DNA of 49,991 bases from Candidatus Cryptobacteroides onthequi. GTDB lineage: Bacteria; Bacteroidota; Bacteroidia; Bacteroidales; UBA932. The position numbers and the translations under genes were made by a program. The notes beneath the pieces were generated by a model. It was given only the letters and a program-made list of their open reading frames with translations, was not told where the DNA came from and searched no databases. Numbering within the stretch: the stretch's first letter is position 1; each line of letters starts with the position of its first letter. The DNA lies in assembly GCA_018066125.1 (NCBI GenBank), contig JAGHSA010000070.1, forward strand, positions 1 to 49,991. The letters run 5' to 3'. Positions 1 through 9,298 of this stretch are shown here, piece after piece.

Positions 1-40
1 TTGAGAGCGAGCTCTCACCACCTTTCCCTTTACTGATAAC

Positions 41-65
41 GCCTGACTTACGTCAGGCGCTTTTC
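41..65 (+). terminator. Hairpin, possible rho-independent terminator
   Basis: A perfect 7-bp inverted repeat (GCCTGAC, loop TTAC, GTCAGGC) is followed on the plus strand by GC and four T. It could end a plus-strand gene lying left of the window, or mark the end of the minus-strand tRNA-Arg transcript. The T run is short, so direction is uncertain. Confidence 0.45.
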
Positions 66-69
66 CTTG

Positions 70-143
70 TGATCCCGTTGGGATTCGAACCCAAGACCCA
101 CAGCTTAGAAGGCTGTTGCTCTATCCAGCTGAGCTACGGAACC
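70..143 (-). tRNA. tRNA-Arg (anticodon UCU)
   Basis: Read on the minus strand, the sequence folds as a complete cloverleaf. It has a 7-bp acceptor stem (GGTTCCG with CGGGATC, two G-U pairs), a D arm GCTC...GAGC, an anticodon stem ACAGC/GCTGT with loop CTTCTAA, and a T arm TTGGG-TTCGAAT-CCCAA. The discriminator base is A. The anticodon TCT decodes AGA/AGG arginine codons. CCA is not encoded. The tRNA lies downstream of, and on the same strand as, the GT39 gene. Confidence 0.95.
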
Positions 144-230
144 GATCCTTTCTCTTTCTGTCATTCTGAGCTTGGCTGGCGCCTTGCGGGCAGAAAGGAC
201 TGCAAATATAAAGATAATTTTGAAATATCG

Positions 231-1907
231 CTACTTAAGTGGCAGGAAAACAGCATAATCGCCTTTAATTACCATCTGACGCCCTTCTATGCCATCCGGA
301 AATCTCTTGGTACGAGCCATGAATGCTGCATCTTCAGGTACCACTCCGGAAATGGCAAGAGCAGCAGCATGAGCTTTGGCAGCTGCCATGTCGATGCTGT
401 CGGACGAGCCGGCGTCTTCCGCCACATCTCCCACGGTGCCGTCCTCACCGATCGCGATCGCCTCCGGATCCATTACGGTGATCTCATGTCCAAGGTACAC
501 GTCTATATTCTCGGGACGATAGCATTTCCAGGCATAGACCTCCATGCCCTCGGGAATCTCGCGGCAGAGACTGCGGTAGCCCGCGAAATCGTTGATGGAA
601 GGCATCATCCATGATACCAGGAACAGCCCCACCAGCAGGGACACAGCCATAGGGATGATACTCTCGTACCACTGTCGCGACGACCTGATCATACCCAGGA
701 CACCGCCAGCCACCATTACCGCCCCCGCGATGACGGTAAGCGGTCCGCCCACAAAACCATATGCCGAGACGTCCACCCCCCTGCCGGAAAGCACGCCGGA
801 GAGCGGTCCGAAGAAGGCTCCGGCTGCCATTGCGGCGACACCGATGATCACGAAAAGCAGCGCAGGCACCACCAGCCCTATCCTGATCCATGCGCTCCCC
901 CTGAGCCTCTTGGCTTCCACGGGGAACACATATGCCACGAATGGGAATACAGGTGCGAGGTATATCGCTATCTTTGAGCTGAAGCATGAAAGCATCACGA
1001 AGGTGACGAACACGGTCCAGGCCCAGAACGGCTCGTCCGACTTGCGACCTTTGCGGACCATGGCGATGATCACAGCAGGCACAGTGAGCAGGCACCATGG
1101 GGCCATAACCTCCCATATGCACACGATGTAATACCACCATGGGGCCTTGTGATGGAAAGAATTCACCGCACGGCCGACGGTCTGATGCACGACCAGATTG
1201 TTGAGATAGTCCTTCCCTCCGTCCAAGAACACGCCTCCGAACCAGATTATGCAGCCTACTGCGAGGATGGCCCAGGTCCTCCATCCGAACCACTTCCCCA
1301 TCTCGTCCCTGCGGCCGGTGACCAGCAGGAATACTAGCACGGACAGGAGCGGCGCCATGATGCCGACCGGTCCCTTGGTGAAAAGAGCCAGGAAGGTGTA
1401 CACCGCAAAGGCGACAGGCTTTCCCTCCGAGAATGCGTAAAGCGCCAGCACTATCCACATGCACATCAGCATATCCATCCTGAGGAACACTGACATGCCC
1501 AGGAACAGCCCTGAAGTACCCAGAAGCAGGGCGGCACCTGCCCTCTCGCCGGAGTTGAACTTATCGTCAAAAAGTCCGCGTGCACCGCACATCCATTTGT
1601 CCATCACGGCGATGATGACCATTGCGGGGATGAATGAGAAGAGCGAGAGCACGAACATGCTGTGAGAGCCGAAGATGAGACGGCAGAGCATGATGAGCCA
1701 GAAATAAAGCGGCGGCTTGTCTGCGTAAGCGAGACCGTGATTGGTGAATGCGAAGATGTCGCCATGCGCGATTGCCTCATCGGCTATGCTCAGATAGCGC
1801 AGCTCATTGCCCGGGGAGAAATCCCTCATCGCCATCACCGGAGCGAGGCACAGGAGCATCAGCAGCATCACCGATGTGATGGGATATGTCTCAAGAAACC
1901 TTTTCAT
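231..1907 (-). CDS. Glycosyltransferase family 39 (ArnT-like) membrane protein
   Basis: This is an integral membrane glycosyltransferase of the PMT/ArnT superfamily (GT39-like), about 558 residues with many hydrophobic segments. In the family these enzymes move a sugar from a polyprenyl-phosphate carrier to lipid A, protein or another glycan on the periplasmic side. The N-terminal loop has the family pattern NELRY followed by DKPPLYFW, although the usual DE pair of this loop reads NE here. I chose the start MKRFLETYP (1907) over an upstream ATG at 1931 because it begins at the charged end of the first membrane helix. It overlaps the preceding gene by 17 bases, so the two are translationally linked. 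The GT2 gene two positions upstream would make the lipid-linked sugar donor. The acceptor cannot be told from sequence. Confidence 0.85.
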   Translation of the reverse strand: MKRFLETYPITSVMLLMLLCLAPVMAMRDFSPGNELRYLSIADEAIAHGDIFAFTNHGLAYADKPPLYFWLIMLCRLIFGSHSMFVLSLFSFIPAMVIIAVMDKWMCGARGLFDDKFNSGERAGAALLLGTSGLFLGMSVFLRMDMLMCMWIVLALYAFSEGKPVAFAVYTFLALFTKGPVGIMAPLLSVLVFLLVTGRRDEMGKWFGWRTWAILAVGCIIWFGGVFLDGGKDYLNNLVVHQTVGRAVNSFHHKAPWWYYIVCIWEVMAPWCLLTVPAVIIAMVRKGRKSDEPFWAWTVFVTFVMLSCFSSKIAIYLAPVFPFVAYVFPVEAKRLRGSAWIRIGLVVPALLFVIIGVAAMAAGAFFGPLSGVLSGRGVDVSAYGFVGGPLTVIAGAVMVAGGVLGMIRSSRQWYESIIPMAVSLLVGLFLVSWMMPSINDFAGYRSLCREIPEGMEVYAWKCYRPENIDVYLGHEITVMDPEAIAIGEDGTVGDVAEDAGSSDSIDMAAAKAHAAALAISGVVPEDAAFMARTKRFPDGIEGRQMVIKGDYAVFLPLK

Positions 1908-2532
1908 CTCTCTTGCCTGCGCTGAGCGCAATCATGATGTTACGTATTGATGCCACAATGCCGAACTGCCCCAGCACCAGCACCCAGTCGTGCCTGATGA
2001 CGCCATAGACGATGATCAGGAGCGATCCTGTGACCGCTATGATCCAGAATGCGAGAGGCAGCGTCGACTCCTTGTGACGGACGCTGTATATCCACTGGTA
2101 GACAAATCTCATCTTGTATATGAACTGTCCTGCGGTACCGAGGATCAGGAGCTTCAGGGGCACGTCCTCATTGCGGAGGAAATTCTGCGCGAACTCGGGT
2201 ATGTCTTTGAACAGCAGCACGCACGCCGCTACGGGCAGGAGTGCCTGGAGCACAGGCACGATGCGGGGTGTGCGCCTGTAAAGCCCTTTGGCGCTGATGT
2301 TCCACATGTATATGTAGTAAGACAGAAGCTCACCGAATATGATGGAGAAATCCTGACGGAGGACTCCGTAGACGAAGAGTATCATCGAGCCGATGATACT
2401 GAGCACCCAGAATGAGCCCGGTGACTCCACACGATGATGCTTTTCTGAAAGATACCACTGCACGAGCATCCTTCCGGTGTAGAAGATCTGCGCCGAAAAG
2501 CCTATGCAGTATATCCAGAGCGGGCTGTCCAT
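1891..2532 (-). CDS. Stand-alone LpxB N-terminal-domain-like (LABNT) membrane protein
   Basis: A small polytopic membrane protein of 213 residues. It contains two similar halves, each with the pattern of the lipid-A-disaccharide synthase N-terminal domain: FSAQIFYTGRMLVQWYLSEK near residue 13, and TAGQFIYKMRFVYQWIYSVR near residue 134. Each is followed by a helix with SF/AFW and GS..I.VYGV.R. There is no GT-B catalytic domain, so it is not LpxB itself. Its role is not established. It lies between a GT2 lipid-sugar synthase and an ArnT-like transferase, with a 3-base gap upstream and a 17-base overlap downstream. This suggests it helps flip or handle the lipid-linked sugar made by this cassette, but that is inference from context. 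Confidence 0.85.
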   Translation of the reverse strand: MDSPLWIYCIGFSAQIFYTGRMLVQWYLSEKHHRVESPGSFWVLSIIGSMILFVYGVLRQDFSIIFGELLSYYIYMWNISAKGLYRRTPRIVPVLQALLPVAACVLLFKDIPEFAQNFLRNEDVPLKLLILGTAGQFIYKMRFVYQWIYSVRHKESTLPLAFWIIAVTGSLLIIVYGVIRHDWVLVLGQFGIVASIRNIMIALSAGKRDEKVS

Positions 2533-2535
2533 CTG

Positions 2536-3267
2536 CTAAAGATTGGTAGCTTTCACCTTGTAGTTCACATACCTCGGCTTCATCCAGCGGTATGCGAAAC
2601 AGTCAGCGAACGGTCCCCACAGACGGTTCCAGAGGTGATACTTGGACTTTCCCGCCACACGCGGGAAATGTCTTACCGGCACCTGCACATATGTGCATCC
2701 CTCCTGGAGGAGAACCAGAGCCGGCAGGAACCGGTGCATGCCCTTGAAGAGCGGGATGCGCTTTGCCACGTCAGTGCGGAGCACTTTGAGAGGGCAACCG
2801 GTATCGATGGCACCGTCACCTGTCATCATGCGGCGGAAGCCGTTGGCTATCTTGGACTGGAGGTTCTTGAAGAATGAGTCCTTGCGGTTGGCGCGTATGC
2901 CTATGGCCATCGCATGCCCATCAATCTTCTCGAGAAGGAGATTGAAATCTTCGGGAGCGGTCTGCAGGTCGGCATCCATGTAGCCGACAAATTCGGACTC
3001 ACAGCAGTCTATGCCGGCCTTGATGGCCGCACTGAGACCTCTGTTCTTCTCAAAATCTATATAATAGAAATTCGTGTGGCGCGTACAGACTTCCAGGAGC
3101 CTGGCCGCACTGTCATCTGTAGACCCGTCGTTTACGAAAAGTACGCATGCCTTGGCTGAACATTGTGGAAGGAAGGCAGAAAGCCTCTCTTCCAGCTGTC
3201 GGACATTGTCCTCTTCGTTGAAGACCGGAACTATTATAGTGAATCTATATTCTGAAGTCGCGTTCAT
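2536..3267 (-). CDS. Glycosyltransferase family 2, dolichol/undecaprenyl-phosphate sugar synthase-like
   Basis: A GT2 enzyme of the DPM1/ArnC/GtrB type, which moves a sugar from a nucleotide donor to a polyprenyl phosphate at the cytoplasmic face. The GT-A fold signatures are TIIVPVFNEEDN near the N-terminus, FVNDGSTDDS for nucleotide binding, and YMDADLQTAPED with the DxD metal site. The protein is about 243 residues and lacks the two C-terminal membrane helices of ArnC/GtrB, so it resembles the soluble DPM1-like form. I chose the start MNATSEYRF (3267) rather than the ATG at 3288, because a good -7 promoter element lies at 3286-3293 and would otherwise overlap the coding start. It is first of a three-gene cassette with the LABNT and GT39 genes. 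The sugar transferred is unknown. Confidence 0.88.
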   Translation of the reverse strand: MNATSEYRFTIIVPVFNEEDNVRQLEERLSAFLPQCSAKACVLFVNDGSTDDSAARLLEVCTRHTNFYYIDFEKNRGLSAAIKAGIDCCESEFVGYMDADLQTAPEDFNLLLEKIDGHAMAIGIRANRKDSFFKNLQSKIANGFRRMMTGDGAIDTGCPLKVLRTDVAKRIPLFKGMHRFLPALVLLQEGCTYVQVPVRHFPRVAGKSKYHLWNRLWGPFADCFAYRWMKPRYVNYKVKATNL

Positions 3268-3285
3268 GAAATGTGTAAATCTTCG

Positions 3286-3293
3286 CAAAAATA
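3286..3293 (-). promoter_or_regulatory. Bacteroidota -7 promoter element for the GT2 cassette
   Basis: On the minus strand the bases read TATTTTTG, an exact match to the Bacteroidota -7 consensus TAnnTTTG. A clear -33 TTTG is not seen at the expected distance. The element lies about 18 bases before the chosen GT2 start. Confidence 0.5.
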
Positions 3294-3386
3294 AGAATTA
3301 TAATTATATTTATTGACTGAAAAGATTGTGCCTGAGCCATACCGCGCCGGCACATGTAAGAACAAATAACCAAACAAAGAGACATA

Positions 3387-4868
3387 ATGGGCAAATATGT
3401 ACTGGCCCTCGACCAGGGCACCAGCAGTTCGCGCGCGATTGTCTTCGACCATGAAGGCAAGTCCTGCGCTGTCAGCCAGAAAGAATTCACTCAGCATTTT
3501 CCAAAACCAGGATGGGTCGAGCACGACCCTATGGAGATATGGGCGTCCGAATACGCTGTGATGACAGAAGCCGTGGCGACCCTCGGCCTCGGAGGCCATG
3601 ACATCGCAGCCATCGGCATCACCAACCAGCGCGAGACCACCATCGTATGGGACGCCGCTACAGGCAAGCCGGTGTACAACGCTATCGTATGGCAGGACAG
3701 ACGCACCTCTGAGTACTGCGACAGCCTCAAGTCAGCCGGTCTCACCGACCTGATACGCAGCAAGACGGGCCTCATCATCGACGCATATTTCAGCGGCACC
3801 AAGATACGCTGGATACTCGAGAACGTCCCTGGTGCCCGCGAGAAGGCGGAAAAGGGCGAGCTCCGTTTCGGCACAGTGGACTCATGGCTCGTCTGGAATC
3901 TCACCGGAGGCAACGTCCACATCACCGACGTGACCAATGCTTCCCGCACCATGCTGTTCAACATCCACACTCTCGAGTGGGACAAGGAACTCCTTGACAT
4001 CCTGGGAGTGCCGGCATCCATGATGCCGAAGGTATGCTCGAGCTCGGAAGTCTATGGCGAGACCTCGCTCCTGGGCGGAAACGTCCCAGTGGCAGGTATA
4101 GCCGGAGACCAGCAGGCCGCCCTTTTCGGGCAGATGTGCACCGAACCCGGAGCCGTCAAGAACACCTACGGCACCGGCTGCTTCCTCCTGATGAACAGCG
4201 GCACCACCCCTATCATGTCCCGCAACAACCTCCTCACCACCATTGCATGGAAGATAGGAGACACCGTGAACTATGCTCTCGAAGGCAGCATCTTCGTGGC
4301 TGGATCTGTAGTGCAGTGGCTCCGCGACGGCCTGGGCATCATCAAGGCATCTTCGGAGGTGGAAGCTCTCGCAGCAAGCGTCCCTGACAATGGCGGCGTA
4401 TATTTCGTTCCGGCACTCACCGGCCTGGGAGCACCGTATTGGGACCAGTACGCCAAGGGAACCATGACAGGCATCACCCGTGGCACCACCGCAGCACACA
4501 TAGCCCGCGCCGCCCTTGAGGGTATAGCATTCCAGACCATGGACATCGTCTCCGCAATGGAGAAAGATGCCGGCGTCCCTCTCAAGGAACTCAAGGTAGA
4601 CGGCGGTGCGTCACGCAACAACCTCCTCATGCAGTTCCAGTCCGACATCCTCGGCACCCAGGTGATCAGACCTGAGGTTACCGAGACCACCGCCCTCGGA
4701 GCTGCGTACCTCGCAGGTCTCGCGACAGGGTTCTGGAGCAGCATCGACGAGGTGAAGAAACAGTGGCAGGCAGAGCGCACATTCTCACCTTCCGCACCGG
4801 CGGAGACGGTAGCCGCAGCAAAGGCCGGATGGGCAAACGCCATCGGCAGGACACTTACTCAGAAATAA
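3387..4868 (+). CDS. glpK: Glycerol kinase
   Basis: ATP-dependent glycerol kinase of the FGGY family, 493 residues, the usual length. It makes sn-glycerol 3-phosphate in the cytoplasm. The N-terminal phosphate-binding loop is [15 protein letters not shown]. The substrate-binding region WVEHDP...W and [13 protein letters not shown], and the C-terminal ATP-binding motif DGGASRNN, are all present. It is the first gene of a plus-strand glycerol operon, with glpF 12 bases downstream and an uncharacterised gene third. No glycerol-3-phosphate dehydrogenase gene is next to it, so oxidation of the product must be encoded elsewhere. The upstream 119 bases shared with the divergent GT2 gene hold A/T-rich promoter-like sequence without a fully convincing match. 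Confidence 0.97.
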   Translation: MGKYVLALDQGTSSSRAIVFDHEGKSCAVSQKEFTQHFPKPGWVEHDPMEIWASEYAVMTEAVATLGLGGHDIAAIGITNQRETTIVWDAATGKPVYNAIVWQDRRTSEYCDSLKSAGLTDLIRSKTGLIIDAYFSGTKIRWILENVPGAREKAEKGELRFGTVDSWLVWNLTGGNVHITDVTNASRTMLFNIHTLEWDKELLDILGVPASMMPKVCSSSEVYGETSLLGGNVPVAGIAGDQQAALFGQMCTEPGAVKNTYGTGCFLLMNSGTTPIMSRNNLLTTIAWKIGDTVNYALEGSIFVAGSVVQWLRDGLGIIKASSEVEALAASVPDNGGVYFVPALTGLGAPYWDQYAKGTMTGITRGTTAAHIARAALEGIAFQTMDIVSAMEKDAGVPLKELKVDGGASRNNLLMQFQSDILGTQVIRPEVTETTALGAAYLAGLATGFWSSIDEVKKQWQAERTFSPSAPAETVAAAKAGWANAIGRTLTQK

Positions 4869-4880
4869 ATACCAAGACAT

Positions 4881-5597
4881 ATGAATCCATATTTTGCAGA
4901 ATTCCTCGGCACACTCGTGCTCATCCTCATGGGTGACGGCGTGTGCGCATGTACCTCACTTGAAAAATCCAAAGGAAAAGGCGCAGGCTGGGTGGTTGTC
5001 ACCCTGGCATGGGGTCTCGCCGTGATGTGCGGCGTGTTCGTGGCCGGTCCGTACAGCGGAGCCCACCTCAACCCTGCGGTATCCATCGGTCTCGCCATCG
5101 CGGGCTCTTTCGCATGGTCTTCCGTACCTGGCTACATCATCGCCCAGATGCTCGGAGGCTTCTGCGGCGCTGCCCTCGTCTGGGCATTCTACAAGGACAA
5201 CTATGATGCTACCGAAGACCCTGACACCAAACTCGGCACCTTCTGCACCATGCCTTGCATCAATGGCCACAAGATCCGTAACACATTCTGCGAGGCTGTC
5301 GGCACCTGGGTGCTCGTTTTCAGCATCCTGATGTTCTCCGCACAGGGCAATGAGGCTCTCGCGGGACTCGGACCTCTTCCTGTCACCATGCTCATCATGG
5401 CCATAGGTATGTCTCTCGGCGGAGTCACCGGTTACGCCATCAATCCTGCACGTGACCTTGCACCGCGCATCGCACACGCAATACTTCCAATGAAGAGCAC
5501 CAAACGCGAAAGCGGCTGGGGCTACAGCTGGGTCCCTGTAGCTGGCCCGATCATCGGTGCGGCCCTGGCGGCCGCAACCTTTCTGCTCGTGTTCTAA
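4881..5597 (+). CDS. glpF: Glycerol uptake facilitator / aquaglyceroporin (MIP family)
   Basis: An MIP-family channel of 238 residues for facilitated glycerol entry across the inner membrane. Both half-helix NPA motifs are intact: AHLNPAVSIG in the first half and GYAINPARDLAPR in the second. The Asp following the second NPAR is typical of glycerol-conducting GlpF-type members rather than water-only aquaporins. Six membrane spans are readable, and a hydrophilic loop near residues 95-135 carries the sequence KDNYDATEDPDTK. The gene lies 12 bases after glpK, which traps incoming glycerol by phosphorylation. Confidence 0.95.
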   Translation: MNPYFAEFLGTLVLILMGDGVCACTSLEKSKGKGAGWVVVTLAWGLAVMCGVFVAGPYSGAHLNPAVSIGLAIAGSFAWSSVPGYIIAQMLGGFCGAALVWAFYKDNYDATEDPDTKLGTFCTMPCINGHKIRNTFCEAVGTWVLVFSILMFSAQGNEALAGLGPLPVTMLIMAIGMSLGGVTGYAINPARDLAPRIAHAILPMKSTKRESGWGYSWVPVAGPIIGAALAAATFLLVF

Positions 5598-5610
5598 TCC
5601 CTCCACAGAG

Positions 5611-6741
5611 ATGACATACGGCGACAATCTGGCCTTTTTCAAGGCCAATGGCATAGAAACCATAGAGCTCCAAAGCCCTGACGGACAGTGCAGGGTGCTG
5701 ACTGTCCCTGCATACCAGGGCAGAGTCATGACCTCCACGACCGGTGGAGACGAAGGGCGGAGCTACGGCTGGGTCAACCATGACTATATAGCCTCCGGAG
5801 AGGTGAATCCGCAGTTCAACTCTTATGGCGGCGAGGAGAGATTCTGGATAGGTCCGGAAGGTGGTCCGAACTCCTGGTTCTTCAAACCCGGAGATGAGCA
5901 GATATATGCCAACTGGAAGGTCCCTGCAGTGATCGACACGGACACTTACGAGGTCATCGAGCGCTCTGACGCCTCTGTGACCTATGCCGGCCATGCAGTC
6001 CTGACCAATGCTTCCGGCCGCGAATTCAGCATAGGATTCCGCCGCAAGGTGGAGATCGTGCCGACATCTAAGGTCGCAGACATACTCGGAGTCCCTGTAC
6101 CGGAAGGCGTCAGAGCTCTCGTATACAGCACCGCAAACACCCTCACCAATGAGGGTGAAAGCGCATGGAACAGGGAGACAGGAATGCCGTCGGTATGGCT
6201 TCTGGGATGCTTCAACCCTACCAAGACCACGACCGTATTCATCCCTTACAACAAGGATCATGAGGGCCGCATCGTCAAGGATGACTATTTCGGCGAGATG
6301 CCTGAGGGCCGCCTAGTCGCTGACGACGGCATGGTGTATTTCAAGATCGACGGAGAGTACAGGGCGAAAATCGGCCTTCCGGCCGGAAGCGCAAAGGATC
6401 TCTGCGGCAGCTACGACTCAGAAGCCCATGTCCTCAACATACTCAGGTACACGGTGCCTCAGGGTGACAACGACTATGTCAACAGCCAGTGGGGACCGCA
6501 GGAGGACTGCTTCGGCGGCGATGTGATCAACTCCTACAATGACGGCCCGACCGAGACCGGCACCATCATGGGACCGTTCTACGAGATCGAGACTTCCTCA
6601 CCCGGAGCAGCGCTTGCACCGGGTGAGAGCCTGACCCACACCCAGTACACCATGCATCTCGAAGGTCCGGAAGAAGCTCTCGCCCCACTCATCAAGGCGG
6701 TCTTCGGCAAGGACGTCGCTGACATCAAGGGACGCTTCTAA
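5611..6741 (+). CDS. Uncharacterised protein, third gene of the glycerol operon (DUF6786-like, mutarotase-type fold suspected)
   Basis: A soluble protein of 376 residues without a signal peptide. The start is the ATG 13 bases after the glpF stop (MTYGDNLAFF). Upstream in-frame codons lie inside glpF and are not used. I recognise no catalytic motif with certainty. The beta-rich pattern, with DGQCRVLTVPAYQGRVMTST, YGGEERFWIGPEGG and GNPxA-like turns, resembles Bacteroidota domain-of-unknown-function proteins (DUF6786-like) whose fold is thought similar to aldose epimerases; this assignment is tentative. Placement directly after glpK and glpF suggests a role with glycerol or with a glycerol-containing compound. 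Its stop codon overlaps that of the convergent GH2 gene by four bases. Confidence 0.7.
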   Translation: MTYGDNLAFFKANGIETIELQSPDGQCRVLTVPAYQGRVMTSTTGGDEGRSYGWVNHDYIASGEVNPQFNSYGGEERFWIGPEGGPNSWFFKPGDEQIYANWKVPAVIDTDTYEVIERSDASVTYAGHAVLTNASGREFSIGFRRKVEIVPTSKVADILGVPVPEGVRALVYSTANTLTNEGESAWNRETGMPSVWLLGCFNPTKTTTVFIPYNKDHEGRIVKDDYFGEMPEGRLVADDGMVYFKIDGEYRAKIGLPAGSAKDLCGSYDSEAHVLNILRYTVPQGDNDYVNSQWGPQEDCFGGDVINSYNDGPTETGTIMGPFYEIETSSPGAALAPGESLTHTQYTMHLEGPEEALAPLIKAVFGKDVADIKGRF

Positions 6742-9116
6742 TAGTCCAGTCCCGACACCCAGCTCCGGTAGTCGTCCAGACTGAAAGGAGCCTTGCCGTA
6801 GAGGTAGTGGTTGGTATAGCTGCTGCCGGCTACGGTGTACTCTATCTTCAACATACCCTGTCCCTCTCTCTCCGGGATGCCGGCGATCACAGTCCTGCCG
6901 TTGACAGGCACTGTGAATCTGCCTTTGTAGACAGTCTTGCCGGATGCGGCGTCAGTCACCCTGACACTTCCCTCATGCCCGACAAGGTTGTCATTGACCG
7001 CGATGAGCTGGTACTTTCCGTCCACCGGATCGTTTATCAGGACACACACGTCCCTCTGCACATTGCGGAGGAAAGCGTAGGCGATCTTCCTGCCGCCGTA
7101 GTAATCGGTGATGGCGTCCGAGAGGATAGGCCACCCGTCCCTGAGGTTCCACCAGAGGATGCCGGTCTTGTCCGCGAACTTGTGGCCGCGCCACATCTCC
7201 ACGAAATACTTCATGGCCTCGGCCTGAACGCTCTGCGAGGCGAAGATGAAGTCATCCAGGCTTTCCGGCACCTCGCCGAAGACGAGACGGACCTGGTTTG
7301 TCATGAGGTTGTTGCGGGGATGGTCGCCGGCCACCTCAAACTCGCGCACCGCCTTGGTGAGCCACTCCTCATTCCACTTCAGAGACTTGAAATCAGTCCA
7401 CGGATACACGCACTCAGGTGTCATCATCTTCTCAAGGCTCTCCCGATTCGGGCAGCCGTGATAGCCGATCTCACTGACAAACCTGCACTGTGCATCAGTG
7501 TAGAACGGGTCCTTGTAATAGCCACGTGGGCCCCAGAGGTGATTCTCCGGGAGGGTCTGCATCTCGTTTCCGTGCCTCCACACCTCTTCACTGTAGTACG
7601 GTGAGCTCGGGATGTAAGGACGGGTAGGATCGTACATGAAGAGCACGTCCGGTATGACGCGGCGGCTGATGCGGTCGCGGTTGGGGTTCAGCGTGAACTC
7701 TTTGAGGCCCCAGGTCACGCTCTGGTCGTCCTCATTGTTGCCCGCCCACGCGGCGATGCACGGGTGATTGCGGAGCTTGACCACGACGGACTTGGCTTCC
7801 TCGTAGATGGCAGATGCGAAGGCGTCGTCATTGGGGTACATGGTACAGCCCATGGTGAAATCCTGCCATATCATGATGCCGTTGGCATCGCAGAGGTCGT
7901 AGAAACGGTGGTCTTCATAGACATTGCCGCCCCAGCAGCGTATCATGTTGCAGTTGAGATCCACCGCCATGGCGATGCTCTCATCGTAGAACTGCGGATC
8001 CCGGCTGTGGAGAGCGTCCATAGGCACCCAGTTGGTGCCATGGATGAACACAGGCACATCGTTGACGAAGAACTGGAAGCGCCCCGGACTGTCCGGGAGG
8101 TTGATGTCATTCATGTCCAGTCGCACGGTGCGCAGGCCGACCTTCTGCGACCTGGAGTCAAGTACCGCGCCATTCTCATCCACGATATCGACACGAAGGT
8201 CATAGAGCACAGGCTCGCCGTAGCCCCGCGGCCACCAGAAACGCGCATCCTCCACCTTGATGTCATGCCTCATGGCAGGCTCCTTGATGGCCTCGCTCTC
8301 GGTCTTGATGACCTTGCCGTCCAGGCTCAGGGTATATACCGCACGCGTCTTGTCGAAGCGCGAGAATGGCATGGTCACCTGAAGGTCGGTATAGACAGAT
8401 GCCTTCTTCCCGGCGACATCGAGACCGTGCACGATATAGCTGACGTCCCTGATGCGGGTCGGATGGACGGTGCGCAGCTCCACGCTCCTCCAGAGCCCGG
8501 CGCTGACCAGGCGCGGCATGATGTCCCAGCCGTACATGTGGGGAGCCTTGCGTATGTTGATGGCCTCGGCTGCAGGTGTAAGCCTTATGCTGAGCTGCCC
8601 GAGAAGGTATTTCTGCCCCTCAAGCACCGTGGAGCGGAGTATCACCTGGACGGTGTTCACACCCGGACGCACGATATCGGTGACATCGAAGCCATGCTCG
8701 ATGAGCATGTCCTCTGCCTTGCCGGCATGAATGCCGTTGACCCATATGTCCGCGAGGCAGTCTATGCCGCCGAACCAGAGCTCGTATCTGTCCCCGGCCG
8801 CCAGCTCTGAAGCCTCGAATGTGCGGGAGTAGCAGTACTGCACATCCTCCCAGCTGCGGAGTCTGTATATGTTTTTCCCGACCATAGGGTCGGCAATGAG
8901 CCCCGCCGCCTGGAGATCGATCTCCACATTGCCCGGCACGGTGGCAGGGATTGTACGGCACTCGACATCCGCCATCCCTTCGGGAGAGGTGACCGCACCT
9001 CCATCGGGCTGTTTCCAATATGTGAGCTGCCATTCTCCGTCAAGGGAAATGGCCTGGGCATCTGCCATGCTGCAGATCATCGGCAGGCAGATCATGGACA
9101 AGTATATCTTCTTCAT
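6738..9116 (-). CDS. Secreted glycoside hydrolase family 2, beta-mannosidase-like
   Basis: An exported glycosidase of about 792 residues. The chosen start MKKIYLSMIC gives a clean Sec signal peptide ending near SMADAQA, and the ATG seven codons upstream does not. The order is a GH2 sugar-binding domain (VPGNVEIDL...), an immunoglobulin-like domain, and a TIM barrel. The catalytic acid/base sits in WAGNNEDDQ (Glu near residue 462) and the likely nucleophile in RFVSEIGYHG (Glu near 549), where most relatives read SEFG. The pattern MIRCWGGNVYED is typical of the beta-mannosidase/exo-glucosaminidase branch. It would trim beta-mannosides from glycans in the periplasm or at the surface. No SusCD pair or other glycan genes flank it, so the natural substrate is open. 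Confidence 0.9.
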   Translation of the reverse strand: MKKIYLSMICLPMICSMADAQAISLDGEWQLTYWKQPDGGAVTSPEGMADVECRTIPATVPGNVEIDLQAAGLIADPMVGKNIYRLRSWEDVQYCYSRTFEASELAAGDRYELWFGGIDCLADIWVNGIHAGKAEDMLIEHGFDVTDIVRPGVNTVQVILRSTVLEGQKYLLGQLSIRLTPAAEAINIRKAPHMYGWDIMPRLVSAGLWRSVELRTVHPTRIRDVSYIVHGLDVAGKKASVYTDLQVTMPFSRFDKTRAVYTLSLDGKVIKTESEAIKEPAMRHDIKVEDARFWWPRGYGEPVLYDLRVDIVDENGAVLDSRSQKVGLRTVRLDMNDINLPDSPGRFQFFVNDVPVFIHGTNWVPMDALHSRDPQFYDESIAMAVDLNCNMIRCWGGNVYEDHRFYDLCDANGIMIWQDFTMGCTMYPNDDAFASAIYEEAKSVVVKLRNHPCIAAWAGNNEDDQSVTWGLKEFTLNPNRDRISRRVIPDVLFMYDPTRPYIPSSPYYSEEVWRHGNEMQTLPENHLWGPRGYYKDPFYTDAQCRFVSEIGYHGCPNRESLEKMMTPECVYPWTDFKSLKWNEEWLTKAVREFEVAGDHPRNNLMTNQVRLVFGEVPESLDDFIFASQSVQAEAMKYFVEMWRGHKFADKTGILWWNLRDGWPILSDAITDYYGGRKIAYAFLRNVQRDVCVLINDPVDGKYQLIAVNDNLVGHEGSVRVTDAASGKTVYKGRFTVPVNGRTVIAGIPEREGQGMLKIEYTVAGSSYTNHYLYGKAPFSLDDYRSWVSGLDY

Positions 9117-9231
9117 CTGTTCGGCATTATCATTCAATCATATGCGGTGCAAATGTAGCAAATATATCAATACCTGCTGACGTCCGTACCTTTGGCCCGG
9201 CTCAAAGTAACAGGAACAGCCACCGACAAGA

Positions 9232-9259
9232 ACGGAGACCGCATTTCTGCGGTCTCCGT
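9232..9259 (-). terminator. Strong hairpin downstream of pta
   Basis: A perfect 12-bp inverted repeat (ACGGAGACCGCA, loop of four, TGCGGTCTCCGT) lies 39 bases beyond the pta stop. The bases that follow on the minus strand are TTCTTGT, a weak U run. It probably ends the pta transcript before the GH2 gene. The 182-base gap between GH2 and pta holds nothing else I recognise. Confidence 0.65.
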
Positions 9260-9298
9260 CATATTCCTTTGTCCGGGAAGAATCCCGGGGGATGTCAT

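Noticed and set aside
484..1464. Second minus-strand frame (326 codons) inside the GT39 gene
   Set aside because: It is an out-of-frame shadow. Only the other frame has membrane helices and the GT39 motifs.
7764..8810. Long open frame (348 codons) on the plus strand
   Set aside because: It lies wholly opposite the GH2 gene, whose catalytic motifs and signal peptide are clear. It resembles no family and reflects the GC-rich codon bias.
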